Source of the DNA: Bowmanella sp. JS7-9
Lineage (GTDB): Bacteria > Pseudomonadota > Gammaproteobacteria > Enterobacterales > Alteromonadaceae
Reading direction: 5' to 3'
NCBI RefSeq assembly: GCF_004329715.1
Contig: NZ_JXSY01000024.1
Location: 62,001-126,000 of the forward strand
Length of the DNA: 64,000 nt
How positions within the stretch are numbered: the stretch's first letter is position 1; every line of letters starts with the position of its first letter. The notes beneath the pieces were generated by a model. The model saw only the letters and a list, made by a program, of their open reading frames with translations. It searched no databases and had not been told where the DNA came from. Of this stretch, positions 10,427-19,791 are shown piece by piece. Both the position numbers and the translations under genes were made by a program.

Positions 10427-10627
10427 GTTCATTTCACCCCCAAGTTGGCAATTTCATCCTACGCTACGCAATATTAAGAATATTTATCCCCATTATTAGC
10501 CATTTCACGGTTTAATATTGCACTTTGCTCACGTATAGTCGAAATCTGGGCTAATGCCCTTAGGTCTGAGTTAATCCTCAGCAAACACGAATCGCTCGCA
10601 ACCTAAAACACATAAGGAGACACCTGA

Positions 10628-12346
10628 GTGGAAATGATGTCAGGCGCTGCCATGGTGGTGCGTGCACTTAAAGATGTAGGCGTAACCCATGTATTCGGTT
10701 ACCCAGGCGGAGCGGTTCTGGATATTTATGACGCGTTGTTTGCCCAGGATGATGTAAAGCATATTCTGGTTCGGCACGAGCAAGCCGCGGCACATATGGC
10801 AGACGGCTACGCCCGTTCAACCGGCCAGACAGGTACGGTATTGGTTACTTCTGGCCCCGGCGCAACGAATACCCTAACCGGAATTGCCACCGCGTATATG
10901 GACTCCATCCCCATGGTGATCCTGTCCGGCCAGGTACCTTCACAGCATATTGGTGAGGATGCATTTCAGGAAACCGACATGGTCGGGTGTTCCCGTCCTA
11001 TCGTAAAACACAGCTTCCTGGTCAAACGTGCTGTGGATATCCCTGAAGCGATCGCCAAAGCCTATTATATTGCCAATACAGGTCGTCCCGGCCCGGTAGT
11101 GATTGATTTGCCGAAAGACATCGTCAATATCAATGATGTTCATCCGTATCACTTCCCTGAGTCAGTGCGGATGCGCTCATACAATCCAACAGTGCGTGGG
11201 CATGGCAAACAGATCAAAAAAGCGGTGGAGCAGATTAAGGAATCTTCGCGTCCGGTGATTTACGTAGGTGGTGGGGCCATTGCCAGTAATGCCAGCAGCT
11301 TGGTCACCGAATTCGCCGAAATGCTCAATGCGCCGGTCACTACCACCCTAATGGGGCTGGGCGCCTTTTCCGGCACCCATGAACAGTTTGTTGGCATGCT
11401 GGGTATGCACGGTACCCTGGAAGCCAACAAAACCATGCATAACGCAGACTGCATTATTGCGCTGGGTGCTCGTTTTGATGACCGCGTCACCAACAACGTC
11501 GAAAAATTCTGCCCGCACGCCAGTATTATCCATGTGGATATTGATCCCGCATCGATCTCCAAGACCGTTCACGCGCATATCCCGGTGGTTGGCTCGGTCG
11601 ACACAGTACTGGAGCAGTTTAATGAACACTTCGATGGCTTCGATCGCGCGGCGCAAAAAGCCAAGCTAAGCGACTGGTGGAAACAAATCAAACAATGGCG
11701 TGAGCGCCAGTGTCTGACCTATCAGCGCAGCGACGAGCAGCTAAAACCCCAACAGGTGGTGGAAGCCGTTTATAAGCACACACAGGGCGATGCGTTTGTC
11801 AGTTCAGATGTCGGCCAACACCAGATGTTTGCCGCGCTGTACTATCCATTCGCCAAACCACGTCGCTGGATCAACTCCGGGGGCCTAGGCACCATGGGCT
11901 TTGGCTTACCGGCGGCCATGGGCGTACAAATTGCCCATCCGGACGCGGTATCGGTGTGTATTACCGGTGATGGCAGTATCCAGATGAATATTCAGGAACT
12001 GTCTACCTGTTTGCAGTATGGCCTGCCGATAAAAATCATCTCCATTAACAACCAGGCGCTCGGTATGGTGCGTCAATGGCAGGATATGATTTACAAGGGG
12101 CGTCACTCCCATTCTTACATGGAATCACTGCCGGATTTCGTCAAGCTGGCTGAAGCCTATGGCCATATTGGCATTCGGGTAGATAAACCGGAAGAACTGG
12201 ATGATGCGCTGGCGCGCTGCTTTGCTGCTAAAGACCGTCTGGTGTTTATGGATATTCGTGTCGATCAGAACGAACACGTTTACCCTATGCAGATAAAATT
12301 TGGTGCCATGGATGACATGCGCCTGAGCAAGACGGAGCGCACCTGA
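10628..12346 (+). CDS. ilvI: Acetolactate synthase large subunit
   Basis: This catalytic subunit makes acetolactate or acetohydroxybutyrate for valine, leucine and isoleucine synthesis. The 572 residues show the ThDP-enzyme order: N-terminal Pyr domain with catalytic Glu51 ([14 protein letters not shown]), a central FAD-binding domain, and the C-terminal PP domain with GDGS near residue 447 and a downstream NNQALGMV. The GTG at 10628 is the likely start: AAGGAG lies 8 bases upstream and the product begins MEMMSGA, like E. coli IlvI. It overlaps ilvH by one base. The 240-base upstream region has no leader peptide rich in Ile, Val or Leu, so attenuation of the ilvG type is not suggested. Confidence 0.96.
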   Translation: MEMMSGAAMVVRALKDVGVTHVFGYPGGAVLDIYDALFAQDDVKHILVRHEQAAAHMADGYARSTGQTGTVLVTSGPGATNTLTGIATAYMDSIPMVILSGQVPSQHIGEDAFQETDMVGCSRPIVKHSFLVKRAVDIPEAIAKAYYIANTGRPGPVVIDLPKDIVNINDVHPYHFPESVRMRSYNPTVRGHGKQIKKAVEQIKESSRPVIYVGGGAIASNASSLVTEFAEMLNAPVTTTLMGLGAFSGTHEQFVGMLGMHGTLEANKTMHNADCIIALGARFDDRVTNNVEKFCPHASIIHVDIDPASISKTVHAHIPVVGSVDTVLEQFNEHFDGFDRAAQKAKLSDWWKQIKQWRERQCLTYQRSDEQLKPQQVVEAVYKHTQGDAFVSSDVGQHQMFAALYYPFAKPRRWINSGGLGTMGFGLPAAMGVQIAHPDAVSVCITGDGSIQMNIQELSTCLQYGLPIKIISINNQALGMVRQWQDMIYKGRHSHSYMESLPDFVKLAEAYGHIGIRVDKPEELDDALARCFAAKDRLVFMDIRVDQNEHVYPMQIKFGAMDDMRLSKTERT

Positions 12347-12843
12347 TGAGACGAATCATATCAGTTTTGATGGAAAACCAGCCTGGCGCGTTATCCCGCA
12401 TCGTTGGCTTGTTCTCGCAACGTGGCTACAACGTTGAAACCTTGTGTGTGGCGCCAATTGACGATGGCACGTTGTCGCGCCTGACGATTACCACGTTCGG
12501 CGATGATAAAGTCATTGAGCAGATCACCAAGCAAATCAATAAGCTGGTCGATGTACTCAAGGTCGTTGATTTGACTGATGGTGCCCATGTGGAACGCGAG
12601 TTAATGCTGATTAAGCTCGCCACCCGCACCGAATTTGCCCGTGAAGAAGTAAAACGTACTGTCGATATATTTCGAGCACAAATCATCGATGTTCACAGCA
12701 AAAACTACAGCGTGCAAATTGTCGGCCCATCCGACAAGCTGGATGCCTTTATCGCTGCCGTGTCTGAGGTAGCAGAGGTGGTCGAAACATCCCGCAGCGG
12801 GGTGTGCGGAATCGCTCGCGGTACGGTATCACTAAGGCCCTGA
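12346..12843 (+). CDS. ilvH: Acetolactate synthase small (regulatory) subunit
   Basis: The 165-residue protein begins [29 protein letters not shown], an ACT domain (about 2-75) that binds the feedback inhibitor valine. A second ferredoxin-like domain follows, ending in the conserved RSGVCGIARG. It activates IlvI and confers valine sensitivity. The start overlaps the ilvI stop in TGATG, so translation is coupled. A terminator follows directly. Confidence 0.96.
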   Translation: MRRIISVLMENQPGALSRIVGLFSQRGYNVETLCVAPIDDGTLSRLTITTFGDDKVIEQITKQINKLVDVLKVVDLTDGAHVERELMLIKLATRTEFAREEVKRTVDIFRAQIIDVHSKNYSVQIVGPSDKLDAFIAAVSEVAEVVETSRSGVCGIARGTVSLRP

Positions 12844-12856
12844 GTAACCTACCAAC

Positions 12857-12887
12857 AAGCCGCCTGCATGGCGGCTTTTTATTTTTG
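12857..12887 (+). terminator. Terminator of the ilvIH operon
   Basis: AAGCCGCC and GGCGGCTT form an 8-bp stem with a short loop and are followed by TTTTATTTTT. Confidence 0.85.
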
Positions 12888-12943
12888 TCACCACTGTTTT
12901 ATTAATGGTAGGCTGACAAAAAAATAACCAAAAGTCTGCACAC

Positions 12944-15565
12944 ATGGAAGTACTCATCATCCTTCTGGTACTGGGCATCTTGCTTGGATCTTTGTTGGGA
13001 TTTATCGCCTTTTTCAGAATCAGTTCACTGGAGAGACAACTCAAGGCGTTAAAGTACAGCTTACAGAGCGAGCGCTACTCTGCTAAGTCGGTCACGCAAC
13101 CCATCATAAGCGAAAACAAAAATAGTGCATCACCACGCCAACCTGACAGACCATTCCAACCCGCCCAGCCACCGACGCACAGTCACGTGGCCCTTACTCC
13201 ACAGCCACCAACACCTCAGGAGCCGGGCTGGCTGGATAAATTAATAATCAATGTTCGCAATAACTGGTTGATTTGGGTTGGCGGTGTCAGTCTTGGGTTA
13301 GCGGGTGTCTTTATGGTGCGATACTCAATTGAAAACAACCTGCTTAGTCCGTTGGCGAGAATTATCCTCACCACCATTACTGCGCTGACATTGCATGCCG
13401 GAGCAGCCTGGCTGCGTATACGCGGTACACGATACACGGATATTCTGTCTGCCGTTGCCGGAGGCGCCAGCATCATGTTGTATGCCTGCATCCTGGCCGC
13501 TTTACACCTCTATTCATTACTATCAGCAGAACTTAGTTTTGCGCTGCTGGCGATAGTTAGTTTCCTTACCATGTTGCTTGCTCTTTACTACGGACCGGTA
13601 TTGGCTGCGCTGGGTATTTTGGGAGGCTATGCAGTGCCTGTTCTGGTCAGCACCGGCAGTAACGACCTGACTGCGGCACTGGTTTATAGTTTTATCATTA
13701 CTGCGGCTGCCCTGGCGCTGATTCATTTTGTTTACCGACGTTGGTTATGGATTGGAGTGATGGTCGGCGCCGGCTTCTGGTGGGTAGCCTCTCTTCCCCA
13801 TCACAATGTCGATTTGGCTCGTTTGATCTATCTGTTGGCGCTGATATATCTGCTTCCGGCCATGCATACCTGGCACTGGCGTCTGACAAATGGCGAAGTA
13901 CCACCTGCTACTAACGATACTAGCTTGCTGGGCTTATTTAACGGCCAACGGGCAACGCTCTTACATGGTATTGGTCTGGAATTCACACTCATGCTCTATC
14001 TTTTGCTGTTGGCATGGACGCTCACCCTGACCAATGTAACAATTGATCCTGCTATGTCTGTGGTGGTTGTAGCATTCAGCGGCTTGACTCTCTTTATCGC
14101 ATCAAAATTACCGGGGCTAAACATGCTTGGCTGGTTGGGCTTGGCAGCCACACTGGCGGGCATGTTGTTGCGATATCTGCTTAACGGGGTGGTGCAGGCA
14201 GATTTTGTCCAGAGCTACCTGATCATGATGCTGGTAATGCTCAGCGGATACCTGCTGATTGCCCGACGTTTGTCCGAAGGCAGCGAACATGGCTACTGGG
14301 CATCACTGGCTTATTTGAGTCCCGGTCTGTTGCTTGCGACCGGCTATACCACAGTGCCAACTTTGTCGCAGGAGATCTATTGGGCACTCGTTGCATTGAT
14401 GGCAGGAGCCGGACTATTACAGCTATTACAACTGGCCCGCAAAACACACGCTACGCCATCGGTATTGGCTAGTTTGATTCTGGGTGCACATTTGTGTTTG
14501 TTGCTGGTCGCAGTGGTAATGTTGCAGGAAGCCACCCTGACACTAGCACTTGCCGTGCTCGTCATTTCACTGGTTTGGCTGGATCGATATTTTACCTTAA
14601 CCGCCCTGACTATTGCTGCCAAGCTGGTCGTCGCCAGTATTATTCTCAGGCTTACGCTTAACCCATGGTTACTCAGCTATGACCACTCAACACACTGGAC
14701 ACTTTGGACAGGCGCTGGCAGCGTAATTTGTTTACTCGTTGCTGCCCGGCAATGTGGGCCAACAAGGCATAGCCTGTTGCAATGGCTGATTGCTGCGGCA
14801 ATGCATCTGTTTGCCCTCACACTCGCCGCCGAGGTTCGATTCCAACTGTATGACGGCGATGTGTTTGCTAACCAATACAGCTTCATCGAAGCCGCCATTA
14901 ACACCTTTAGCTGGGGGCTGATGGCGTTAGCGTATTACTATCGCCAACGCGTCGCCGGACAAATGGAAACGCTGTATCGCGCAGCGGCCACACTGTTTGC
15001 CAGCCTTGCCGCAGGTAACTATGTGCTGGTGCTGCTACTGAGTAAAAATCCTTTTTTCCATGATGTAGACTATGGCCAGAATCCCATTTTTAACTTGTTG
15101 TTGCTGGCCTATCTTGCGCCGGTTATTTTATCCGCGATTGGCTACTGGCTGGTTCACGAGGCACCGCTGAGGCGCTTGTTGGCACTGGCAACCGGCGTTT
15201 GCCTGTTTGTGTTTGTAAACCTGGAAATCCGTGATTTATGGAATGGCGCGGCCCTCATCGATATCCCAATTAGCGAGGGTGAAATGTACACCTACTCCAC
15301 CGTTTGGTTACTCTTGGCCATCGCAGCCATCATTGCCGCTAGTTTGTTCAATCAGTCCAGGCTGTATAAGACCGGCATGAGTACCCTGTTAATTGTGGTT
15401 CTGAAAATATTTCTGTTCGATACCGCCGATCTCGACAATCTGTGGCGCGTCGCGTCTTTTATGGGATTAGGCATCTGTTTGCTGCTACTGGCATGGTTTC
15501 ATCAGCGCTTTGGGCTGCCACCGACAAAATCTGACGCAGATGGTACAATCGGCGTCCCGCGATGA
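12944..15565 (+). CDS. DUF2339 multi-pass membrane protein
   Basis: The 873-residue protein has a short hydrophobic N-terminus, a charged coiled stretch (about 27-50), then a Pro/Gln-rich linker (about 55-95). About 25 hydrophobic segments follow to the C-terminus. The sequence around NWLIWVGGVSLGLAGVFMVRYSIE after the linker is characteristic of DUF2339. The function is unknown. It is followed 15 bases later by a glycosyltransferase and shares no obvious operon with ilvIH, which ends in its own terminator. Confidence 0.85.
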   Translation: MEVLIILLVLGILLGSLLGFIAFFRISSLERQLKALKYSLQSERYSAKSVTQPIISENKNSASPRQPDRPFQPAQPPTHSHVALTPQPPTPQEPGWLDKLIINVRNNWLIWVGGVSLGLAGVFMVRYSIENNLLSPLARIILTTITALTLHAGAAWLRIRGTRYTDILSAVAGGASIMLYACILAALHLYSLLSAELSFALLAIVSFLTMLLALYYGPVLAALGILGGYAVPVLVSTGSNDLTAALVYSFIITAAALALIHFVYRRWLWIGVMVGAGFWWVASLPHHNVDLARLIYLLALIYLLPAMHTWHWRLTNGEVPPATNDTSLLGLFNGQRATLLHGIGLEFTLMLYLLLLAWTLTLTNVTIDPAMSVVVVAFSGLTLFIASKLPGLNMLGWLGLAATLAGMLLRYLLNGVVQADFVQSYLIMMLVMLSGYLLIARRLSEGSEHGYWASLAYLSPGLLLATGYTTVPTLSQEIYWALVALMAGAGLLQLLQLARKTHATPSVLASLILGAHLCLLLVAVVMLQEATLTLALAVLVISLVWLDRYFTLTALTIAAKLVVASIILRLTLNPWLLSYDHSTHWTLWTGAGSVICLLVAARQCGPTRHSLLQWLIAAAMHLFALTLAAEVRFQLYDGDVFANQYSFIEAAINTFSWGLMALAYYYRQRVAGQMETLYRAAATLFASLAAGNYVLVLLLSKNPFFHDVDYGQNPIFNLLLLAYLAPVILSAIGYWLVHEAPLRRLLALATGVCLFVFVNLEIRDLWNGAALIDIPISEGEMYTYSTVWLLLAIAAIIAASLFNQSRLYKTGMSTLLIVVLKIFLFDTADLDNLWRVASFMGLGICLLLLAWFHQRFGLPPTKSDADGTIGVPR

Positions 15566-15580
15566 TGCTGACAATAGAAC

Positions 15581-16795
15581 ATGAAGTTACTGGTAATTGG
15601 ATATGTGTGGCCCGAACCCAATTCGTCGGCGGCGGGCAGCCGCATGCTGGATTTAATCCGAGGTTTTCAGGGGCGCGGTTGGCAGGTGGATTTCGCCTCG
15701 GCGGCAGAGCTGTCACCCCATCGCTTTAAACTCAGTGATATTGGAGTAACAGAACACAACATCGCACTCAATTGCAGTAGCTTTGATGCCTTCGTTGAGG
15801 CGTTGCAGCCTGACGCCGTTATGTTCGACCGTTTTATGCTGGAAGAACAATTTGGCTGGCGCGTCGCCAACAGTTGCCCCAATGCGCTGCGTATTCTCGA
15901 TCTGGAAGACTTACATTTTCTGCGCAACGCGCGCCATGATGCGGTAAAACAGGGCATTGACCCGTTTAACGCAGACTTGCAGACAGATATGGCGATTCGC
16001 GAAATCGCCGCGATTTATCGGTGTGATATCACCTTAGTAACCTCACCGGCGGAGATGGACATCCTGACTGGGCACTTCGGCGTACCTGAGCAGCTACTGT
16101 GCTATGCCCCGCTGACCGCAAATGTGCCAGATACCTCTCCCATTGTGGAATTTAGTGAGCGCCAGCATCTGGTCAGCATTGGCAATTTCCGTCACGCGCC
16201 AAACTGGGATGCCGTGCTGGAACTCAAACGCCTGTGGCCACAGATCCGTAAACACCTCCCTGAAGCCGAGCTACATATTTACGGAGCATATCCGCCCAAG
16301 AAAGCCACCCAGCTACATAATCCACAACAGGGCTTTATGGTCAAAGGCTGGGCGGACGATGCTTTTACTGTAATCAGACAAGCACGAATGTTAGTTGCCC
16401 CACTGCGCTTTGGTGCAGGCCAAAAAGGCAAACTATTGGATGCCATGGTGTGCGCTACCCCCAGTGTCACGACAGCGATTGGTGCGGAGGGCATGCAAGG
16501 CCAGACAGATTGGCCTGGTGCGGTGGCAACAAGCGAAGAAGACTTTATCCAACAAGTTGTGCGCCTGTATCAGCATGAATCTGATTGGCAGCTTGCCAGT
16601 CAGCGCTGCCTTGCCCACCTGCAGGCACTATTTGAACCTACCACTCATCAACAGCGGATAATGACAACTATCCATCATTTGCTGGTGACTCTGCCGCAGC
16701 ATCGCCGCGCCAACTTCACCGGGCGCATGCTACAACACAATACCATGCACGCCAGCCGCTATATGACCCAATGGATTGAGGCAAAAAACAAATAA
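15581..16795 (+). CDS. Glycosyltransferase with GT-B fold (GT4-like)
   Basis: The 404-residue protein begins MKLLVIGYVWPEPNSSAAGSRM, a typical GT-B N-terminal Rossmann start with a Gly/Ser nucleotide-binding loop. It has the C-terminal GT4 pattern: ISIGNFRHAPNWDAV-like opening, GAYPPKK, VKGWADDA, and APLRFGAGQKGKLLDAM, which corresponds to the donor-sugar binding region. The donor and acceptor are unknown. It follows the DUF2339 gene by 15 bases with no clear ribosome-binding site. It ends at a bidirectional terminator shared with the M56 gene on the other strand. It is 14 kb from the EPS locus, so a link to that locus is only possible. Confidence 0.82.
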   Translation: MKLLVIGYVWPEPNSSAAGSRMLDLIRGFQGRGWQVDFASAAELSPHRFKLSDIGVTEHNIALNCSSFDAFVEALQPDAVMFDRFMLEEQFGWRVANSCPNALRILDLEDLHFLRNARHDAVKQGIDPFNADLQTDMAIREIAAIYRCDITLVTSPAEMDILTGHFGVPEQLLCYAPLTANVPDTSPIVEFSERQHLVSIGNFRHAPNWDAVLELKRLWPQIRKHLPEAELHIYGAYPPKKATQLHNPQQGFMVKGWADDAFTVIRQARMLVAPLRFGAGQKGKLLDAMVCATPSVTTAIGAEGMQGQTDWPGAVATSEEDFIQQVVRLYQHESDWQLASQRCLAHLQALFEPTTHQQRIMTTIHHLLVTLPQHRRANFTGRMLQHNTMHASRYMTQWIEAKNK

Positions 16796-16821
16796 AAAGC
16801 CGGCTATCGCCGGCTTTTTTT
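16794..16821. terminator. Bidirectional terminator between convergent genes
   Basis: AAAAAGCCGGC and GCCGGCTTTTT pair across a 4-base loop, with T tracts on both strands. It serves the glycosyltransferase on + and the M56 peptidase gene on -. Confidence 0.9.
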
Positions 16822-16843
16822 CAATCGTGGTTACCTTGTGGGA

Positions 16844-18046
16844 CTAGTGACTACTCTTTTTCACCTGAATCACTTCTTTACTGCCATCGTAACTGGTCGG
16901 CTTTGGCCCCAGCAAAAACTCCAGGCGCACAACCTGTTCCGTGCCTTTTGCATCAGGATGGTAACGCCACTTTTGCAGGGCTTTGATAGCCACTTGGTCA
17001 AAAACATTCTCAGGTTTAGCCGTTATGACATGAATATCGCTGGTTGAACCATCTGAATTGACGACAAACGACAAATCTACATAGCCTTCTACGCCATCTT
17101 TAGCAGCTTGAGCCGGGTATTTAGGTTCAATACGAACTAATGGTTTCGCGTTATTCTCTGCTTTTGCGTTGTTTTCCAGACCCGCATGGGCGGTGGCCAT
17201 CACGCCCATCAGTAACGTGCCAGCCAATATGCTCCAGACTTTTGTTGGACGGTTCGATGTTGCCAGTTGCAGGATTCGTTGTTTTAACATGTTTTTTTCT
17301 CCGTAATGTAGGGTGGCAAAGTGGCGTAACTCAGGTGTCGCAGATACGGCAACCATTGCCTCGGCATAGCAGATGCGCGTCGTCTTGGGCGCGCCATCCA
17401 GTACGTGAGCATCGCACGACATTTCCTGGGCGATACGAAACTGTCGGTAACCCAGCCAGCACAGCGGGTTAAACCAGAACATGGCAAGTAAGAATGTCGC
17501 AATACCATTGGCAAGGTGGTCACGGCGATGCCAGTGAGCCAGTTCGTGCTGAATAATCAATTGCCGGCTCTTTGCATCGAAACGTTGAAAAAAGTCCAGC
17601 GGTAACAGAATGATGGGCTGGACCATGCCATACAGTATCGGTTGGCTGACTTCACACTGATACACAGACAATTGATCAGTGAGTCCATTAACCCGCGTGG
17701 CACCGCGCAATAGCTGTCGACGTTCAGCCAAATGCGCAATCGTCATCAGGCCAGCCAAAAGAAAACTGCTTGCCAGCAAGCAAAGCCCGGGCGACAGACT
17801 CGCCTGTTCAATCAACTGCAGACTTTGGCGTCCACTGGACAGCGCAACGCTGAAGCTTTGTGGAATGATAGATAAATCAGTATGCACTCGTGGCAGTGCA
17901 GCCAGCAGTAACATCAGAGGCGACAGGCACCAGAGGGCATACATACCCCATGCGCCAAGTAACTTAAGCAATGGTTGCCGCGCCAGGATCAGTAGCGCAC
18001 ACCATACGGTCAGATAGACCGCAGACGTCATTAACCATTCAGTCAT
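16844..18046 (-). CDS. BlaR1-like M56 metallopeptidase with C-terminal TonB domain
   Basis: The 400-residue membrane protein has N-terminal membrane segments, the M56 zinc motif HELAH at 167-171 within QHELAHWHRRDH, another membrane helix near residue 285, and a C-terminal TonB-type domain (about 318-395, with YPAQAAKDGVEGYVDLSF and ALQKWRYHP). BlaR1/MecR1 proteins cleave the BlaI repressor or themselves on sensing a signal. Here the penicillin-binding sensor of true BlaR1 is absent and a TonB C-domain takes its place, so a beta-lactam is not the likely signal. The start overlaps the end of the BlaI-like gene by 8 bases, so the two are co-translated. Confidence 0.88.
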   Translation of the reverse strand: MTEWLMTSAVYLTVWCALLILARQPLLKLLGAWGMYALWCLSPLMLLLAALPRVHTDLSIIPQSFSVALSSGRQSLQLIEQASLSPGLCLLASSFLLAGLMTIAHLAERRQLLRGATRVNGLTDQLSVYQCEVSQPILYGMVQPIILLPLDFFQRFDAKSRQLIIQHELAHWHRRDHLANGIATFLLAMFWFNPLCWLGYRQFRIAQEMSCDAHVLDGAPKTTRICYAEAMVAVSATPELRHFATLHYGEKNMLKQRILQLATSNRPTKVWSILAGTLLMGVMATAHAGLENNAKAENNAKPLVRIEPKYPAQAAKDGVEGYVDLSFVVNSDGSTSDIHVITAKPENVFDQVAIKALQKWRYHPDAKGTEQVVRLEFLLGPKPTSYDGSKEVIQVKKSSH

Positions 18047-18410
18047 TGGTCTGCTCCCATTGTTTGATCAGATCTTTTAATTCCTCAATATCCTGCTGGC
18101 TCAGCTGTTTGCGGCTGGCAAAGGCCGATACCAGTGGCGAGACGCGCCCATCAAACAGACGATTGAGGAGTGAGGTGCTCTCCTTGATACGGTATTCATC
18201 GCGACCAAACAACGGCTTATACAGATACCGCCTGCCGTCCTTGTCAAAACCCAAAGCGCCCTTTTTCACCAGGCGATTCAGCAGGGTTTTCACGGTTTTC
18301 TCATGCCAGTCGGTTTGGTTATCTAACCGTGCTACCACATCCGCGGCCGTGCAAGGTGCGCCCTGCCATACCGCATTCATCACTTCAAATTCTGCTTTCG
18401 AGATCTCCAT
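18039..18410 (-). CDS. BlaI/MecI/CopY-family transcriptional repressor
   Basis: The 123-residue winged-helix protein begins MEISKAEFEVMNAVWQGAPCTAADVV and continues with WHEKTVKTLLNRLVKKGAL, the BlaI DNA-recognition region. It then has a dimerisation tail that in this family is cut by the M56 partner. Its own gene is preceded by two dyads that fit the BlaI operator consensus (TACANNTGTA), so autoregulation is very likely. It heads the operon with the M56-TonB protein. Confidence 0.9.
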   Translation of the reverse strand: MEISKAEFEVMNAVWQGAPCTAADVVARLDNQTDWHEKTVKTLLNRLVKKGALGFDKDGRRYLYKPLFGRDEYRIKESTSLLNRLFDGRVSPLVSAFASRKQLSQQDIEELKDLIKQWEQTND

Positions 18411-18420
18411 CGCCCAATCC

Positions 18421-18462
18421 GATTACAAATGTAATTCTTAAATTAAGATTACACACGTAATC
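18421..18462 (-). promoter_or_regulatory. Two BlaI-type operator dyads
   Basis: The first dyad (18421-18436) contains TACAAATGTA, an exact fit to TACANNTGTA. The second (18447-18462) reads GATTAC-ACAC-GTAATC, a perfect 6-bp inverted repeat that differs from the consensus at one base. Centre-to-centre spacing is about 26 bases. Both lie just upstream of the BlaI-like start codon at 18410. Confidence 0.75.
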
Positions 18463-18521
18463 ATATTGTGCAAGCGGATTTTTCAAACAGAGTTTTCCCA
18501 CACTGGGTAAACGTCGAATAA

Positions 18522-18552
18522 CAAAAAAGCCGGCGAGAGCCAGCTTTTTAAA
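18522..18552 (-). terminator. Terminator after the first DUF3718 gene
   Basis: On the minus strand AAAAAGCTGGC pairs with GCCGGCTTTTTT around a short loop (one G-T mismatch), giving a T tract after the DUF3718 gene. It separates this gene from the blaI-like promoter region. Confidence 0.75.
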
Positions 18553-18565
18553 ATGATGAACTGCG

Positions 18566-18979
18566 TTACTTCGCGTAAGTACGTGCAAAGTTTGGCAAGG
18601 TACGGCCATTGCAGTAAATGTTATTCAGTTCTTCACGTGGCAGTTGCAGGGCACCAACACCTTCTTTTACGGCACGCACGCACAGCGCAGATTCTGGCTG
18701 ATCATTGGCGGCAATCACCTTGTAAGTCACCGGCAAAACGGGTTCTGCCGCAACTTTGATTTTTCGTGCAAAATCAGCAATCAACTTACCATTACAACGA
18801 ATAGTTGCATCAAATTCTGCGCCGCCTTGTTGCTGGGCAGCCTGTAACCCTTGTACCGCCGCAACCACACACAAATTGCTGTAGATACTTTCATCTACTG
18901 GCACATAACGCACTTCAGATGCGTTAACCGACGCTGACACCAACATAGCAACAACAGCTAAAACCTTTTTCATACCCAC
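18566..18979 (-). CDS. Secreted DUF3718-type protein with two repeats
   Basis: The 137-residue product (possibly starting at the second Met, 18973) has a signal peptide ending near VNASEV. Two similar halves follow. Each has a Leu-Cys pair, a helix with A..G and then (R/Y)CNG followed by Phe-Ala-Arg: LCVVAAVQGLQAA...RCNGKLIADFAR and LCVRAVKEGVGAL...YCNGRTLPNFAR. The paired cysteines in each half suggest disulfides in the periplasm. The family, DUF3718, is of unknown function; this assignment is from pattern memory. A paralogue lies just upstream, and the gene is monocistronic with its own terminator. Confidence 0.78.
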   Translation of the reverse strand: MGMKKVLAVVAMLVSASVNASEVRYVPVDESIYSNLCVVAAVQGLQAAQQQGGAEFDATIRCNGKLIADFARKIKVAAEPVLPVTYKVIAANDQPESALCVRAVKEGVGALQLPREELNNIYCNGRTLPNFARTYAK

Positions 18980-19045
18980 ACCTCACAACAAATCAGGAAA
19001 CTGTGCGCATTATAGTAATAAAATTACACAAATCTAGGTATTTAT

Positions 19046-19060
19046 TGTAATTTAATTACA
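19046..19060. promoter_or_regulatory. Inverted repeat upstream of the DUF3718 gene
   Basis: TGTAAT-TTA-ATTACA is a perfect 6-bp dyad. A second pair of ATTACA and TGTAAT half-sites, in the opposite order, lies near 19107-19126. Both resemble the half-sites of the BlaI dyads near 18430, but the spacing differs from TACANNTGTA. Confidence 0.35.
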
Positions 19061-19149
19061 TTTTATCGGTTATTAACGCATTTTTAACTGGATTTAAGCG
19101 TTTTAATTACAGAATTAATGTAATTTATTTTCACAATAAACTTTGGATA

Positions 19150-19178
19150 CAAAAAAGGCTGCCGATTGGCAGCCTTTC
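19150..19178 (-). terminator. Terminator after the second DUF3718 gene
   Basis: On the minus strand AAAGGCTGCC and GGCAGCCTTT form a 10-bp stem across a 4-base loop, followed by a T tract. Confidence 0.82.
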
Positions 19179-19194
19179 ATCGAGTCAAAAATTC

Positions 19195-19590
19195 TTACAT
19201 GGCACGAATAAAGTCGTTCAACTTCTTACCATTACAACGAACAGTGGCCAGATCTCGCTGACTAAACTGACGATGTGGGTTCTCGATAGCCTGCATACAG
19301 ATCAGGGTTTCACGATTACCATCCTCTGCGCTGTAGGCAGGTTGTTGACTCACGTCAACGGTGCGCATTTGGCGAGCAAATTGGTTAATTGGCTGGCCAT
19401 TGCATTCAATTCGTGATGAGAATTGACGCAAAAATTGCTCACGCGCTGCATCAATGCCCTGCGTGGCAGCCACATAGCAAACCTGGCTATATACAGACTT
19501 ATCTGCCAATTCGATCCCTGCATTTTTTGGCGTGGCTTGTACATTCACACTAACCAAAGCCATGGTCAGCGATACAAAAATTGATTTCAC
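19195..19590 (-). CDS. Secreted DUF3718-type protein, paralogue
   Basis: Starting at GTG 19590 (GAGG ribosome-binding site 5 bases upstream), the 131-residue product has a clean signal peptide, MKSIFVSLTMALVSVNVQA. Two repeats of the same type as its neighbour follow: VCYVAATQGIDAA...ECNGQPINQFAR and LICMQAIENPHRQ...RCNGKKLNDFIR. The longer frame start at 19650 would bury the signal sequence and is not used. The two genes look like a tandem duplication. Their role is unknown. Confidence 0.78.
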   Translation of the reverse strand: MKSIFVSLTMALVSVNVQATPKNAGIELADKSVYSQVCYVAATQGIDAAREQFLRQFSSRIECNGQPINQFARQMRTVDVSQQPAYSAEDGNRETLICMQAIENPHRQFSQRDLATVRCNGKKLNDFIRAM

Positions 19591-19748
19591 AACTACCTCA
19601 AACAAAAAACAAGACACATTCAAACCGGCGCGCATTGTATGCGGATTCATCGACAGGTAAAGCCTGATTAGGCTAAATATCCTAACTTTTGGAGTAAGTC
19701 ATTGCTCACATTGGTAATTTTTTTGAATGTTTTTTTAGCAATTTGCAC

Positions 19749-19775
19749 AAAAAAACCGCCCGAGGGCGGTTTTTG
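19749..19775 (-). terminator. Terminator after the prolyl oligopeptidase gene
   Basis: On the minus strand AAAAACCGCCC and GGGCGGTTTTTTT pair with a TC loop and continue in T. It lies just beyond the oligopeptidase stop codon at 19792. Confidence 0.88.
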
Positions 19776-19791
19776 CATAACTGGGTAATGT

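Noticed and set aside
10440-10627. An attenuator with leader peptide before ilvI
   Set aside because: No short frame rich in Ile, Val or Leu codons and no terminator/antiterminator pair; only a small GGGCTAATGCCC hairpin is seen.
16844-18410. A true beta-lactam-sensing BlaR1/BlaI system with a beta-lactamase
   Set aside because: No beta-lactamase gene is nearby and the M56 protein lacks the penicillin-binding sensor domain, ending instead in a TonB C-terminal domain.
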